Source: Leadbetterella sp964423865 (GTDB lineage Bacteria; Bacteroidota; Bacteroidia; Cytophagales; Spirosomataceae). Taken from it: 60,846 bases of DNA. The stretch covers positions 1 through 60,846 of the forward strand of contig CAYRGN010000018.1 of the NCBI GenBank assembly GCA_964423865.1, written 5' to 3'. The notes beneath the pieces are model-generated. The model saw nothing but the letters and a program-made list of their open reading frames with translations. It was not told the origin of the DNA and ran no database searches. Both the position numbers and the translations under genes were made by a program. Position 1 is the first letter of the stretch, and each line of letters starts with the position of its first letter. Positions 41,812 through 50,384 of this stretch are shown here, piece after piece.

Positions 41812-41912
41812 AATAGCCATGAGCATTCAGCTATCAGCAATCTGAAGTTGGGCACACCAACCGCCTGATGAATAAACTGACTGCTGAAGGCTGAAAGCTA
41901 AAATTTATACGT
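41812..41912 (+). repeat. Leader repeat copy 2 (5' leader of the SDR epimerase)
   Basis: It begins AATAGCCATGAGCATTCAGC, has GGCACACCAACCG in the middle and GATGAATAA, and ends GCTAAAATTTATACGT directly before the ATG at 41913. In gene orientation it is nearly collinear with copy 5, upstream of the hydroxyproline epimerase on the other strand. Confidence 0.8.
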
Positions 41913-42902
41913 ATGAAAGTATTTCTTACCGGTATCACAGGTTTGTTGGGAAGTGAAATAGCCCGTCAGTTCCTGGAGAAGGGCTATCACGTCAAGGCCC
42001 TGGTAAAAGATCCGGCTCGAGCGGTGACTTCCCACCCCCGTCTTACGTATGTACAGGGAGATATACTGGATGTCGTTTCTCTTGGAGAGCAGGTGAAGGG
42101 AATGGATTACGTGGTGCATGCTGCCGCGGTCGTATCCTTTGCGCCCAAAGACCGGAACGAGATGTATAAAATTAACGTGGAAGGCACCGCCAATGTAGTG
42201 AATGCCTGCCTGTCTGCCTCTGTCAAAAAGCTGTGTCATATCAGTTCCATAGCTGCTTTTGGTCGGCCTTCACTCAAAGAAATGGAGAAGGCGGATCAGG
42301 TAGAAATTGACGAAACGCAGATGTGGGTAAGTTCAGCCACCAATTCCCATTACGCCATTACCAAGTACCAGGGCGAATGCGAAGTGTGGAGGGGAGGCGC
42401 GGAAGGACTGAATACCGTGATCGTAAATCCTTCTATCATACTGGGGGAGAGCGACTGGAACCAAAGCAGCACGAAGCTGTTTAAATACATTTATGACGGA
42501 AGACCGTTTTATCCGGAGGGATTCCTGAATTATGTCGATGTCAGAGATGTGGCCGGGGCCGTATTGCAACTGATCGAATCGCCTGTAGTGGGAGAACGTT
42601 TCTGTGTTTCGGCCGGAATGGTTTCGTACAAGGAGTTTTTCGACAAAATAGCGGACAGGTTCGGAAAGAAAAAGCCGTGGTTTAAGGTGAGCGCTAATCT
42701 GATGGGTGTTTTGTGGCGGGTAGAAGCCCTGAAATCTGCCCTTACGGGTGGTGCACCCCTGATCACGAAAGAGACCGCTAAAACCGCCCAACTCAGGATT
42801 ATGCAGAAAAACGGGAAGATCCGGGAAACCCTGGGTTTTGAGTTCCGCACATTAGACCAAACCCTTGACCGGGTCTGCGCTTTTCTCGCGGAAAAGAATT
42901 AA
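41913..42902 (+). CDS. NAD-dependent epimerase/dehydratase (extended SDR)
   Basis: A 329-residue Rossmann enzyme: FLTGITGLLGSEIARQFLEK (TGxxGxxG), VVHAAAVVSF, the catalytic Tyr-Lys in HYAITKYQGE and NPSIILGESDW. It is closest in style to dihydroflavonol-reductase/steroid-dehydrogenase-like members; substrate unknown. No partner gene makes the role clear. It is followed 62 bases on by a TPR gene on the same strand. Confidence 0.88.
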   Translation: MKVFLTGITGLLGSEIARQFLEKGYHVKALVKDPARAVTSHPRLTYVQGDILDVVSLGEQVKGMDYVVHAAAVVSFAPKDRNEMYKINVEGTANVVNACLSASVKKLCHISSIAAFGRPSLKEMEKADQVEIDETQMWVSSATNSHYAITKYQGECEVWRGGAEGLNTVIVNPSIILGESDWNQSSTKLFKYIYDGRPFYPEGFLNYVDVRDVAGAVLQLIESPVVGERFCVSAGMVSYKEFFDKIADRFGKKKPWFKVSANLMGVLWRVEALKSALTGGAPLITKETAKTAQLRIMQKNGKIRETLGFEFRTLDQTLDRVCAFLAEKN

Positions 42903-42964
42903 AGACACAAATTCCTTTCGGAATTTAAAAAAGCTGTTACATTTACCAGGCATAGAAGATTAAG

Positions 42965-44380
42965 ATGAGTCAGGACTATAGTGAATCTTTTGAAGAATAC
43001 AATGAAACTTCGCCCGAAGAGGTTGCCAGAAGGTTTGAGTTGATGCTGAAAAGAAAGGAAGCGCCCGCATTCAGCGAGGAAGTGTTTGAATCCCTGACCG
43101 ATCATTACCTGGTAAAGGGAAATTTTGAGATGGCTTTAAAAGCCTGTAATTACGGACTCCGTCTTTACCCCAACTCCCTCGATATGCTGCTGAATAAGGT
43201 GCAGGTGCTGATTAACCGCCTGGAGCTTTACGAAGCTACGGAAATCCTGGATCACGCCGCCGTATTTTATCCTTCCGATACCGAAATCCTGTATTTCCGG
43301 GGAGTCATCAATATCTATTCCGGAGAAAACGAAAAAGCCATTGAGATTTTCAGGGGAATTCTCCCCGTTTCAGAAGAAAAAGAAAATATCTATTTCCAGT
43401 TGGGCATGGCGCAGTCTGGGCTGGGTTTGCTGGAAGATTCCATCGAGTCATTTAAAAAAGCCATTGAAGAAAACAGCAAGAGTGAAATTGTCTATACCGA
43501 ACTGGTTTTCAGTTACGAACTGGCCTCCATCCTCGAGCAGGGAGTAGATTATTTCAAAGCATTGACCGACAGCGACCCTTACAATTACCTGGCATGGTTT
43601 GCTTTAGGACAGTGTTACAATAATTTGAATCTCTTTCAGGAAGCTAAAGACGCCTTCGGTTTTGTCACCGCCATTAACGATAAATTTTCCGGCGGATGGT
43701 ATAGCCTGGGGCAATCTCACCTCAGTCTGGATGAATTCGAAGAAGCAAAATCCTGTTTTCAGCTGACCCTGGAACTGGAAGAAGAATCGGCCGAGGTGCT
43801 GGTACATCTGGGTGCCTCCCATGAGCGTCTCGAAGAGTTTTCAGACGCTTTCAAATGCTACAAAAGGGCATCGGAAGTCGACGAGTTCAGTGATGAGGCC
43901 TGGTTTGGAATGTCTTCCGTACTCTATGAACAGGAACGTTATGCCGAGGCCATACATTTTGTCAGGAAGGCCATTCGGCTCAATGCGGGTAACTCCGATT
44001 ATTGGTTGCTGCTGGCCGACAACGAAGGCAAATTCGGGAATATGGTTTCTGCCGGGGAAGCCTACAGTAAGGCGGCCGAACTTAACCCTATAGATGCCGA
44101 TATCTGGCTGAACTGGTCTTTGCTGTATTTTGACGCGGAAGATTACAAAAAGGCCCTGGAAATTGTCACAGATGGCCTGGAAGACCTGCCGGAGGAAGCC
44201 GACCTGTATTACCGGGCTACCGTTTATCTGCTCTATGAAGGAAGTTTCACCATGGCGTATAAATACTTACAGGAAGCACTGGCCCTGGATTACGACAAGC
44301 ACATACAATTGTACGATTTTTTCAGTAACCTGAATACGCTAAAGACGCTACAACGCATTATCGAGCAGTATAAAGCGTGA
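42965..44380 (+). CDS. TPR repeat protein
   Basis: A 471-residue soluble acidic protein made of about ten to eleven 34-residue helix-turn-helix TPR units from about residue 50 to the end, for example YLAWFALGQCYNNLNLFQEA, GWYSLGQSHLSLDEFEEAKS and AWFGMSSVLYEQERYAEAIH. There is no signal peptide or catalytic domain, so it is probably a cytoplasmic scaffold. The partner is unknown. Confidence 0.9.
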   Translation: MSQDYSESFEEYNETSPEEVARRFELMLKRKEAPAFSEEVFESLTDHYLVKGNFEMALKACNYGLRLYPNSLDMLLNKVQVLINRLELYEATEILDHAAVFYPSDTEILYFRGVINIYSGENEKAIEIFRGILPVSEEKENIYFQLGMAQSGLGLLEDSIESFKKAIEENSKSEIVYTELVFSYELASILEQGVDYFKALTDSDPYNYLAWFALGQCYNNLNLFQEAKDAFGFVTAINDKFSGGWYSLGQSHLSLDEFEEAKSCFQLTLELEEESAEVLVHLGASHERLEEFSDAFKCYKRASEVDEFSDEAWFGMSSVLYEQERYAEAIHFVRKAIRLNAGNSDYWLLLADNEGKFGNMVSAGEAYSKAAELNPIDADIWLNWSLLYFDAEDYKKALEIVTDGLEDLPEEADLYYRATVYLLYEGSFTMAYKYLQEALALDYDKHIQLYDFFSNLNTLKTLQRIIEQYKA

Positions 44381-44460
44381 AATTAGCGGTCAGCTATCAG
44401 CCGTCAGCAGATGGTTTTTCATCTTCTGACAGCTGATAACTGAAGGCTGATAGCTCTATT
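44381..44460. repeat. Repeat copy 3 between convergent genes
   Basis: GCGGTCAGCTATCAGCCGTC at the left and GACAGCTGATAACTGAAGGC at the right are built from the same words in opposite orientation and form an imperfect long stem. Here it separates the TPR and DUF885 stop codons, so it may act as a bidirectional transcript end, unlike the other copies. Confidence 0.75.
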
Positions 44461-46204
44461 TCTTAAAGTTATAAAATTTCCAGTTCGGCTTATAGTCTTT
44501 GGAAATCGGCTTATCCAGCAGCGATGCTCTGATCATTTCCATAGGCATGTGGTTCAGTTTGATCACTTTATCATGGAAATCCACAAATGACATTTTCCCC
44601 GATTCTACAAATTCATTTTTGATGCTGAAGAGCTGGAGTCCCCCCACCAGGTAGGCCAGTTGATACAGTGGCGGGTAGCCTCCTTCAAACGAGCGTTTCA
44701 CCTCCGCGTGGGCATTCGAATATTCGTGTCCTACCCGGTCTACCAGGTAATCCACACACTGGCCGGGTGTCCATTCGCCCAGGTGATATTTCAGGGAGAA
44801 TGTGATCCGCGCGCAGCGGTGCATTCTCCAGAAGAGCATTCCTATCCGTTCTTCCGGGGTCTTGGCGAAGCCTTTCTGGTAAAGCAGCAGTTCCCAATAG
44901 AGGGTCCATCCTTCGGTAGAGAAAGGCGTGGAGAAGGCTTCCCGGCGGTAAGGACGGTAGCGGCTGTTCATATAAAACTGCAAATGATGGCCCGGTACCA
45001 GCTCGTGCTGAACGGTTCCGCGGGAAAAATAAGGGTTATTTCCCCGCATACTCATCATTTTATGTTCGTGTTCCATGGTGTTGGTGGGGTAGGAGATGAT
45101 GATGTCTCTTCCTCCCAGGAAAAATGGGCTGACCAGCTGTCTTTCCGGACTCATCATCTGCATGCCCCAGGTTTCCTGGGCAATGGCGGGCGTCTCGATC
45201 AACTTATGCGCATTGATAAACTCCTGTGCATCGTTATACAGTTGAATGATGAGCTCAGGCTGGGTGCCCTCGGCTACATAACTGTTTTTAACCTTCTCCT
45301 GGGCAGCTTTCCAGTTGTCGCCAAAACCCATTTCTCTTGAAGCCTTGATCAGCTCGGCTTCACACCAGGCAAATTCCTGGTCTGCCAGCCGTATCAATTC
45401 TTCCGGAGTGTAGGCAATCATCTCCACTTTCAGCTGGCGGTTCAGCTCCTCTCTCCCTATGGGAAGGCCCCCTATGCCGCTGCCGTCATCCGAAGGCTTG
45501 GCGTCGCTTTTGGAGCGGATGAGTTTCTCGTAGGCGGTCAGTTGCTCATCGAGTTTTTTGTAAGGATTGGGTACCCACCAGGTAAATAGGGGGTCGTATC
45601 CGTTATAAAAGTCGTAAAAATTTTTCAGGCGCGTTTTCAGAGAGGCGACCATGTCGGCCGTATAATTGGCTTTTTCTTCTCCTATCTTTCCGCCTTCTCT
45701 CACTACTTTACTGATTTTTTCCAGATCATGAGAGGCCTGGTTCAGCGCGGTAGCCACTTCCTGTCCTTTCATGGTAGTACCCCGTCGCCGCAGTTGTTCA
45801 TACCGGTAAATGGTAGGGGCAAAGGGAAGGTACTTTTCAATTTCTTGGTATAAACCCGCCTCTTTGTTTAGTACATTCCGCGATTCTTCTACCTTTCTCT
45901 TCAAAAGAATGTAATCTACCTGTCCGTCGATACTGATTTTGTTAAAATCTACTTGCGATAGCTTCTGAAGGTACTCATTATTTAATGCCAGCATCCGGTC
46001 TCGCTGATCGGGTGAATTGGCAAAACTACGGAATCCGCTGCCGGCCGCTCCATAGAAGTGGTTTACGGCTCTCGTGTCGTTGGTGTACTGAACCACCAGG
46101 CCCGACGTTTCGCTAGCCTGCTCGTACATGGAGGCCGGCGTCTGACCTTGAACCGCGGGAATCGCCCACACGGCCATCAAAAGGGTAAAGATATTATTTT
46201 TCAT
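44456..46204 (-). CDS. DUF885 family secreted metallopeptidase
   Basis: A 582-residue protein with a signal peptide (FTLLMAVWAIPAVQG). The DUF885 zinc motif is TVQHELVPGHHLQFY (HExxPGHH, about 398-405), with a downstream Glu in STEGWTLYWELLLY. Such proteins are predicted carboxypeptidase-like enzymes. It is last in the hydroxyproline cluster, 19 bases after the FAD dehydrogenase, so it may help release imino acids from peptides. That role is inferred from context only. Confidence 0.85.
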   Translation of the reverse strand: MKNNIFTLLMAVWAIPAVQGQTPASMYEQASETSGLVVQYTNDTRAVNHFYGAAGSGFRSFANSPDQRDRMLALNNEYLQKLSQVDFNKISIDGQVDYILLKRKVEESRNVLNKEAGLYQEIEKYLPFAPTIYRYEQLRRRGTTMKGQEVATALNQASHDLEKISKVVREGGKIGEEKANYTADMVASLKTRLKNFYDFYNGYDPLFTWWVPNPYKKLDEQLTAYEKLIRSKSDAKPSDDGSGIGGLPIGREELNRQLKVEMIAYTPEELIRLADQEFAWCEAELIKASREMGFGDNWKAAQEKVKNSYVAEGTQPELIIQLYNDAQEFINAHKLIETPAIAQETWGMQMMSPERQLVSPFFLGGRDIIISYPTNTMEHEHKMMSMRGNNPYFSRGTVQHELVPGHHLQFYMNSRYRPYRREAFSTPFSTEGWTLYWELLLYQKGFAKTPEERIGMLFWRMHRCARITFSLKYHLGEWTPGQCVDYLVDRVGHEYSNAHAEVKRSFEGGYPPLYQLAYLVGGLQLFSIKNEFVESGKMSFVDFHDKVIKLNHMPMEMIRASLLDKPISKDYKPNWKFYNFKK

Positions 46205-46223
46205 AGGTTAGTTTTTACTAAGG

Positions 46224-47471
46224 TTAGTTAAATCGTTCCGGGTCAAACAGGCGGATATCGGTAGAAGGTCGCTCGCCATTGACCAGGTCGGCCACCGTCT
46301 TTCCTACTGCCGGCCCCAGGCTCAGTCCCATCATGCCCAGTCCGCCCGCCACGGTCAGATTCTCCAGGGTAGTAGAATTGCCGAGATAAGGAAGCCCGTC
46401 CGGAGAGCAGGGCCTGAACCCGTGCCAGATTGTCTTTTCTTCCGGAAGAGGCAAGTTAAATTCAGGGTAATATTGAGGTACCGAACGCACAATGCCTTCC
46501 ACCCTTTTCCGGTTGATCTGGTGATTTACCGAGGCCAGTTCCATGGTTCCGCCTATTCTTACCTGTCCGTTCATGGGGGTCAAAGCCACCCGGGCCTCCA
46601 GCAAAAGCGCCGGATGTTTTACTTTCCCCTGGAAGGCATCGGTCATGAAAGAATAGCCCTTTCCCGGCATCAGGGGTACGTGCAATCCTGCCATTTTCCC
46701 TACCTCCCGCAACCAGGCTCCCGGAGCAAGTACGTAACGGTCTGCCGAGAATTTTTTGCCGCTTTCGGTCTCCACGGTAGTAATTTTCCCCTGGGAACGA
46801 ACAATGTCGGCGATGGCTTCATTCGGGAAAAACTGCACTCCCAGGGCGGTGAGCCGGTTTCGGAGGGATTCCATGAGCGCCGGAGGGTAAAGGTGGCCGT
46901 CGCAGCGGTAATGCACCGCGCCGCGTACGTCCAGTTCTACGTCGGGTTCCAGGGCGCCTAGCTCCGTTTTCGTTAAAACGGCCACGTCCAGGCCCAGTTC
47001 ACGCGCGCGGTGCGCCAGGTGAATCTCCTCTTCTTCCGTTTGGGCGGTCTTGTAGAGCATCAGGATACCTTTTTTCTCCAGTCCGAAAGCCTGGCCAAGA
47101 TCCAGTTCATCGTAAAGCGAGCTGCTGTACAAATTCAGATCACGCAGGTGGGGAGCGGAAGTATCCACATGTTTTTCGTTGGCATGGCGTACAAACTTCA
47201 GTCCCCAGGAAATCAGGGAGCTGCTGAGGGAAGGTTTGATATAAAACGGACTCCGGCTGTTAAACATCCAGCGAATTCCCTGTGAAATCATTCCCGGTGC
47301 CGCCATGGGTGTAAAATGGCTGGGGACAATCATTCCCGCATTTCCGTAAGAGCAGTTATCCGTGAAATCGCCTTTGTCCAGCACAGATACCTCCCAGCCG
47401 GTTTTTCTCAGGTAATAGGCCGATGAAAGCCCCGCGATTCCGCCTCCTACTATCAGTACACTACCGTTCAT
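46224..47471 (-). CDS. FAD-dependent D-amino-acid (D-hydroxyproline) dehydrogenase
   Basis: A 415-residue DadA/DAO-fold oxidoreductase: FAD motif LIVGGGIAGLSSAYYL, CSYGNAGMIVPSHFTP, RYVLAPGAWLREVG and the C-terminal GFRPCSPDGLPYLGN with GGLGMMGLSLGPA. Next to a hydroxyproline epimerase it should oxidise cis-4-hydroxy-D-proline to pyrroline-4-hydroxy-2-carboxylate. The ATG is preceded by leader repeat copy 4. Confidence 0.88.
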   Translation of the reverse strand: MNGSVLIVGGGIAGLSSAYYLRKTGWEVSVLDKGDFTDNCSYGNAGMIVPSHFTPMAAPGMISQGIRWMFNSRSPFYIKPSLSSSLISWGLKFVRHANEKHVDTSAPHLRDLNLYSSSLYDELDLGQAFGLEKKGILMLYKTAQTEEEEIHLAHRARELGLDVAVLTKTELGALEPDVELDVRGAVHYRCDGHLYPPALMESLRNRLTALGVQFFPNEAIADIVRSQGKITTVETESGKKFSADRYVLAPGAWLREVGKMAGLHVPLMPGKGYSFMTDAFQGKVKHPALLLEARVALTPMNGQVRIGGTMELASVNHQINRKRVEGIVRSVPQYYPEFNLPLPEEKTIWHGFRPCSPDGLPYLGNSTTLENLTVAGGLGMMGLSLGPAVGKTVADLVNGERPSTDIRLFDPERFN

Positions 47472-47632
47472 CTGTATAAAAATTTAGTTTTCAGCCTTCA
47501 GCTATCAGCGGTCAGCGCTTCGCTTATTCATTGGGGCGCGCCTAGCCGGCGGTCGGGCGACGCTTCGCTGGTGTGCCGGTTTTCTAATAGTAGTGCGCCA
47601 CCCGGCTGATAGCTGATAGCTATTTCATATCA
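47472..47632 (-). repeat. Leader repeat copy 4 (between epimerase stop and FAD dehydrogenase)
   Basis: In gene orientation it starts at the epimerase stop (GAAATAGCTATCAGC), has AAAACCGGCACACCA and AATGAATAAGC, and ends ACTAAATTTTTATACAG directly before the ATG at 47471. It carries an extra GC-rich insert (about 47534-47570, GGGGCGCGCCTAGCCGGCGG) not in copies 2 and 5. Confidence 0.8.
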
Positions 47633-48632
47633 CCTGGAACCCGTGCGCATACGGGTCGTTATCGTCTATAAAAATCGTATTGTACCCGTAAACCATGGCC
47701 CATCCTTCTATACTGGGCGTAATGGCCGGCTTCCCGTTTCCGAAGGGATCGGAATGTGCTTCTTCAATCCTGCCGGTAAACTTTGATCCGATGATGCTCT
47801 CATGTATAAACGCTTCACCGGGCTTTAACTTGCCTTTGGCATGCCATTGGGCCATGCGGGCGGAGGTTCCCGTACCGCAGGGCGAGCGGTCAATGGCCTT
47901 GTCGCCGTAGAAAACCGCGTTTCTGGCCGAAGAAGAAGGGTCCAGTACTTCCCCTGTCCATTGAATATGGCTCAGCCCGTTAATGTGAGCGTCTTCCGGA
48001 TGGGTAAACGTATACAATTCATTCATCCGGTTCCGGATCACGCGGCTCCAGCTGATCAGCAGGTCGGCCGGGTAATCCTGGAGTCCGCTGAAATTTTTCT
48101 GGGGATCAATAATGGCGTAGAAATTTCCGCCATAGGCCACGTCTACGGTAAGTTCGCCGAGGTCCGGACATTCCACGGTCAGGTTTTCTGCCGCCAGGAA
48201 AGATTTGACATTGGTCAGCTTTACCGACTTCACCTTGGGGCCTTCCTGTACGTAGTCTATCAGCACCAGCCCCGCGGGAGCCTCCAGTCTTAGTTTCCCG
48301 GGTACCTTGGGCGTGATCAGCCCCTCTTCAATGGCAATGGTTACCGTACCGATGGTGCCATGTCCGCACATGGGCAGGCAGCCGCTGGTTTCAATATACA
48401 AGACGGCCACGTCGTTCGCCGGGTCTGTAGGTGGATAGAGAATACTTCCGCTCATCATGTCGTGCCCGCGGGGTTCAAACATCAGGCCCTTCCGGATCCA
48501 GTCGTATTCCCGGAGGAAATGAAGACGGCGTTCCATCATGCTGTTTCCTTCCAGGAAAGGGCCGCCCCCCGACACCAGCCGTACGGGATTGCCACAGGTG
48601 TGGGCGTCAATGCAGGAAAAAGTTCTTTTCAT
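47625..48632 (-). CDS. 4-hydroxyproline 2-epimerase
   Basis: A 335-residue proline-racemase-fold protein with both catalytic cysteines: MCGHGTIG (about 90) and SPCGTGTSARMA (about 250). That is the racemase/epimerase type, not the dehydratase type in which the first Cys is Thr. CIDAHTCGNPVRLVSGGGP is also typical. It turns trans-4-hydroxy-L-proline into the cis-D form, the first step of the cluster. The ATG is preceded by leader repeat copy 5. Confidence 0.9.
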   Translation of the reverse strand: MKRTFSCIDAHTCGNPVRLVSGGGPFLEGNSMMERRLHFLREYDWIRKGLMFEPRGHDMMSGSILYPPTDPANDVAVLYIETSGCLPMCGHGTIGTVTIAIEEGLITPKVPGKLRLEAPAGLVLIDYVQEGPKVKSVKLTNVKSFLAAENLTVECPDLGELTVDVAYGGNFYAIIDPQKNFSGLQDYPADLLISWSRVIRNRMNELYTFTHPEDAHINGLSHIQWTGEVLDPSSSARNAVFYGDKAIDRSPCGTGTSARMAQWHAKGKLKPGEAFIHESIIGSKFTGRIEEAHSDPFGNGKPAITPSIEGWAMVYGYNTIFIDDNDPYAHGFQVI

Positions 48633-48744
48633 GTGTATAAAAATTTAGCTTTCAGCATTCAGCTATCAGCGGTCAGCTTATTCATAGGCCGGTTGGTGTG
48701 CCGGTTTTCTGATAGCTGATAGCTGAATGCTCATGGCTATTTCA
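48633..48744 (-). repeat. Leader repeat copy 5 (5' leader of hydroxyproline epimerase)
   Basis: In gene orientation it reads GAAATAGCCATGAGCATTCA at the start, AAAACCGGCACACCAACCGG in the middle, TATGAATAAGCTGACCGCTG, and ends GCTAAATTTTTATACAC directly before the ATG at 48632. The first 25 bases are the same as in copy 2. Confidence 0.8.
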
Positions 48745-48791
48745 TCGGTATAAAATAGTTTCAAGTAGTGAGTTCCGGGTAAGCTGCCTCC

Positions 48792-48864
48792 TGTCAGTTC
48801 GAGCGAAGTCGAGAACCTAGCGAAGTCGAGAACCTAGCGCCTCTCGACTTCGCTCGAGGTGACA
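48792..48864. repeat. Palindromic dispersed repeat with an internal tandem duplication
   Basis: The outer arms at 48792-48814 and 48842-48864 match as reverse complements in about 21 of 23 positions (inner word CGAGCGAAGTCGAGA). Inside, the 17-mer GCGAAGTCGAGAACCTA occurs twice in tandem (48803-48836). It lies between the aldehyde dehydrogenase and the epimerase. The rest of the 48745-48916 spacer shows only a GTGAGTTCCGGGT word and nothing coding. Confidence 0.75.
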
Positions 48865-48916
48865 ATAGCAACCCTCATTTGTCAATAACAGCTCCATGTC
48901 AATGGCTTATTAACCA

Positions 48917-50383
48917 TTACCCCACCGCTTCCTGCGTAATTTTCCCGTTCACCAGGCGGTACAGTCCCAGAGGGTTGCTATTTTTCAGTTCGTCCGGAAG
49001 ATAGGCATCCGGCACATTCTGATAGCTGACCGGCCGCGCGAAACGGCGAATGGCATCCGGTCCGACCGAGGTAAACCGGCTGTCGGTACAGGCGGGGAAA
49101 GGTCCGCTGTGCTGCATAGCGCTCACCACTTCTACTCCGGTTGGAAAACCGTTGAACAGCAGTCGCCCGCATTTTTCAGTCACCAGCAGGAGGAGGTCTT
49201 CGTAATGCCCGATCTCTTCTTCTTCTCCCAGGATGGTGCAGGTCAGCTGTCCGTGAATATTCTTTGCGATGGCCTTCATCTGCTCCGGATCGCTGTAGGT
49301 TACTACCAGTCCGAACGGACCGAACACTTCCTGGTGCAGGGCAGGGTTGGCCAGAAACTCTTCGGCGGTGGTCAGAGCTACTGACGCAGCGCCGACTCCT
49401 TTTTCCGAAGAAGAGGCTTCCAGAAGTACCTGTACGTTTTCCTGTGTACTTACCGCACTTTTGTTTTGCACGTAGGAGTCCGCGATGCCTTCGTGGAGCA
49501 TTTTAGACGGCGAAAACTGTCCGGCGGCTTCTACCAACGCAGAGAGGAAGGTGTCCTGGCCTTCCGGCAGGATAAGGATTCCCGGGTTCGTACAGAATTG
49601 TCCCACCCCCAAAGTAAGCGAGGCTGCGTATTGCTGAGCCACTTCCACGGGGTTGTTCTTTATTTTTTCCGGAAGGGCGAATACCGGGTTGATACTTCCC
49701 ATTTCAGCAAAAACCGGGATGGGTTCAGACCGCTGAGCGGCAATATCGAACAGGGCTTTTCCACCCGTATAGGAACCGGTAAAACCTACCGCTTTCACCA
49801 GGGGGTGTTTCACCAGGGACTGGGAAACTTCCCGGGAATTGCTGAACACTTGTTCAAAAGTTCCGGCAGGGTATCCCGCCTTTTGTACCCCTCTTTTAAT
49901 CGCTTCCGCCATGATGCCCGCCGTACGGGTATGGGCGGAGTGCGCTTTGACGATTACCGGGCATCCTGCCGCTATGGCCGAGGCGGTATCTCCCCCGGCT
50001 GTAGAAAATGCGAAGGGAAAATTGCTGGCGCCGAATACCACTACAGGACCCAGGCCCGCGTAAGACTTGCGGATATCCGGCCGTGGGGGTGTGCGATCGG
50101 GCAGGGCCGTGTCAATGCGTACGTCCAGTATGCTGCCTGAGGCCAGAGCCGCGCCGTAGCCGCGCCATTGCATTACCGTCCGGCCTTTTTCGCCTGTCAA
50201 ACGGGCCAGGGGCAGATGGGTTTCTTCATGTGCTGCCTGAATCAGTTCATCGCCCAGGGCTTCAATCTCATCGGCAATAACGTTCATCAGTTCGGCCCTC
50301 TGCCTGAAATTGCTTTTCCGGAGGTACAAAAAAGCCTCGTGTGCCGACAGTACCGCCTGATTGATTTCTTCCTGAGATGCCAT
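48917..50383 (-). CDS. Alpha-ketoglutarate semialdehyde (2,5-dioxovalerate) dehydrogenase
   Basis: A 488-residue aldehyde dehydrogenase. It has the substrate-channel start FGASNFPFAFSTAGGDTASA, the catalytic Glu in VFAEMGSINPVFALP and the Cys in LGVGQFCTNPGILI. These variants are those of the KGSA dehydrogenase branch used in hydroxyproline and pentose breakdown. It makes 2-oxoglutarate, the last step of the cluster. The start is 1 base after the deaminase stop. Confidence 0.9.
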   Translation of the reverse strand: MASQEEINQAVLSAHEAFLYLRKSNFRQRAELMNVIADEIEALGDELIQAAHEETHLPLARLTGEKGRTVMQWRGYGAALASGSILDVRIDTALPDRTPPRPDIRKSYAGLGPVVVFGASNFPFAFSTAGGDTASAIAAGCPVIVKAHSAHTRTAGIMAEAIKRGVQKAGYPAGTFEQVFSNSREVSQSLVKHPLVKAVGFTGSYTGGKALFDIAAQRSEPIPVFAEMGSINPVFALPEKIKNNPVEVAQQYAASLTLGVGQFCTNPGILILPEGQDTFLSALVEAAGQFSPSKMLHEGIADSYVQNKSAVSTQENVQVLLEASSSEKGVGAASVALTTAEEFLANPALHQEVFGPFGLVVTYSDPEQMKAIAKNIHGQLTCTILGEEEEIGHYEDLLLLVTEKCGRLLFNGFPTGVEVVSAMQHSGPFPACTDSRFTSVGPDAIRRFARPVSYQNVPDAYLPDELKNSNPLGLYRLVNGKITQEAVG

Positions 50384-50384
50384 A

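Noticed and set aside
42903..42940. AAATTCC-TTTC-GGAATTT stem after the SDR gene as a terminator
   Set aside because: On the + strand it is followed by A, not T, so it does not fit an intrinsic terminator for that gene; no gene on the - strand ends there.
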